Positions 62,901-64,000 of a stretch of DNA of 64,000 nucleotides are shown one piece after another. The notes beneath the pieces are model-generated. The model made no database searches. It saw only the letters and a list, made by a program, of their open reading frames with translations, and was not told where the DNA came from. Source of the stretch: Rachycentron canadum. Lineage: Eukaryota > Chordata > Actinopteri > Carangiformes > Rachycentridae. Numbering within the stretch: the first letter of the stretch is position 1; each line of letters starts with the position of its first letter. The DNA lies in contig CM076651.1 in NCBI GenBank assembly GCA_038496675.1, positions 11,652,652-11,716,651 on the forward strand, read 5' to 3'. A program made the position numbers and the translations under genes.

Positions 62901-64000
62901 AAAGTGTGTCTGTTCAATGTAAATGTGGTGGTAAGGCTATGACAGGTAGATTGTTATTTGGTCCCATGAGTAAATTTCTCTATGGAAGATACAGTCCTCA
63001 ATGACTTTCGCTGTCAGAAAGTGATCATATGAACTCCTAAAAAGTATAGAAGGGAAGTACTTAAAATGCGTTGAGAAACAATTATTTTTTGCTACTGCAA
63101 TAGCAAAAATAAAAAACAAAACAATTTTCTGCGCATACATTTTTACAGTTTTGCGGCTGTTGATTTGCTATTTGTTATTTACTGTGATTCGATTACATGA
63201 ACTTTTGTCACCTCATGGCAATTTAGCGTTATGGCTAATTAGCAGTTACAAAAAATAGATCCTTATCAAAGGAAGATGTTGGAGTGTCCACAGCACCTTT
63301 TTGCTCCTTGGGGGGATCTGATTCAGTGGCTTTCAATCCTGCATTTAGTGATCTTATTAAGTACTCTGGAGATGTGTGCAGATGGGTTTAATGCAGTCAG
63401 GATGAAGACCTTTTCCTCTTTTGAGACCACATTTCTTTCATAAAAAAGGTGGATTGTCTCATCCAAGGGTGAAGGGTGGAGGAGATACTTCTGGTATTTT
63501 GCAGTGATCGAGTGCACCAGCTGCAGTGATACAGGCATTATAGTTTGTAAAAGTTGAACCAAAGTTTGTGGCACTGGTCTTACACCTGATAAAAACACTC
63601 CCTTGTGCCTCCACTTCACATCTATCAGTCACAAGTAAGTGGTTAGAGACTCGGGACATGTGGGAAGACTACATCTCCCAGCTGCACCTGCCTGTTGAGG
63701 TTTCTGTGGAAAAGAAGATTTTAGCTTGTGTGCCTGGCCTGTTGCCACTGCTGCTATGTAAGTGTTTGGACAACTGATTGATGGACGACAAATGGATAAA
63801 GCTAATTCCTGTTTTACCTGATATAAGAAACCATTGCTTGCTTCAGCCAGAAGAGATGCAGAACCAGTGCAGATCCTTTGCAATGATGGTGAAGCATGTT
63901 TTTACAAAGGCATAAGGTCACATCCATAATGTATTTTAAATCATGTTTTGATTTTATTATAATGCATGCACTCATCACACTCTAATAGGATGGCGCTTAA
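59994..64000. other. Right-flank intergenic DNA
   Basis: About 4 kb without a supported gene. It has a poly-A run at 61353-61378, a poly-T run at 62017-62030, GT-rich text near 60808 and 62815, and one exon-like repeat candidate (separate entry). Several frames of 60-126 codons exist on both strands but none resembles a known family. Confidence 0.5.
62381..62521 (-). pseudogene. Exon-like fragment, possibly from a dispersed fish element
   Basis: A minus-strand open frame containing HRKDVVETRVNIGVAFCNWR ends in a consensus donor (TTTTG, then GTAAGT) at 62381. The words RVNIGVAF plus a downstream W-R-x-L resemble a protein fragment I associate with multicopy, uncharacterised fish sequences, but I cannot name the family. 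No partner exon is identified nearby. It may be a repeat remnant rather than a gene. Confidence 0.25.

Overview
This window is eukaryotic, intron-rich genomic DNA from a vertebrate, most likely a ray-finned fish of the percomorph type. The evidence is four conserved vertebrate genes whose reconstructed proteins read as teleost orthologues, long introns with GT/AG borders, dense dinucleotide microsatellites, decayed fish Tc1 transposons, and a dispersed repeat familiar from percomorph introns. No bacterial operons, CRISPR array, rRNA or tRNA gene is visible. Three 500-base N blocks (4172-4671, 41747-42246, 59423-59922) are assembly gaps of conventional size.

Layout. (1) 1-1170: a worn Tc1 transposon. 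(2) 1416-4058, minus: five internal exons of samhd1 (end of the SAM domain plus the first half of the HD dNTPase domain). Its 3' half lies off the left edge and its 5' exons are not seen. (3) 4672-12900: no recognised gene, only microsatellites and one unassigned terminal-exon candidate at 5338-5434. (4) 13006-24860, plus: complete emilin3 in six coding exons, with an 8.1 kb first intron. (5) 24861-29238: 3' flank. (6) 29239-43150, minus: b4galt5. Eight coding exons (33544-37856) are present with a probable long 3' UTR, but the exon for its membrane anchor is missing or hidden in the gap at 41747. (7) 44280-44758: a second decayed Tc1 fragment. (8) 44876-55749, minus: complete prpf6 in 21 coding exons with a CpG/ETS-type promoter. 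(9) 55860-64000: AT-rich intergenic DNA with repeats, a gap and possible conserved noncoding segments.

The genes do not form one pathway: samhd1 is a dNTP hydrolase, emilin3 an extracellular matrix glycoprotein, b4galt5 a Golgi galactosyltransferase (lactosylceramide synthesis) and prpf6 a U4/U6.U5 tri-snRNP scaffold. What links them is that all four human orthologues lie on chromosome 20q, though spread over many megabases there. I find no convincing undescribed system. The points most worth checking are the missing anchor exon of b4galt5 with an in-phase alternative first exon, the unassigned exon at 5.4 kb, and the N-terminal extension of Prpf6.
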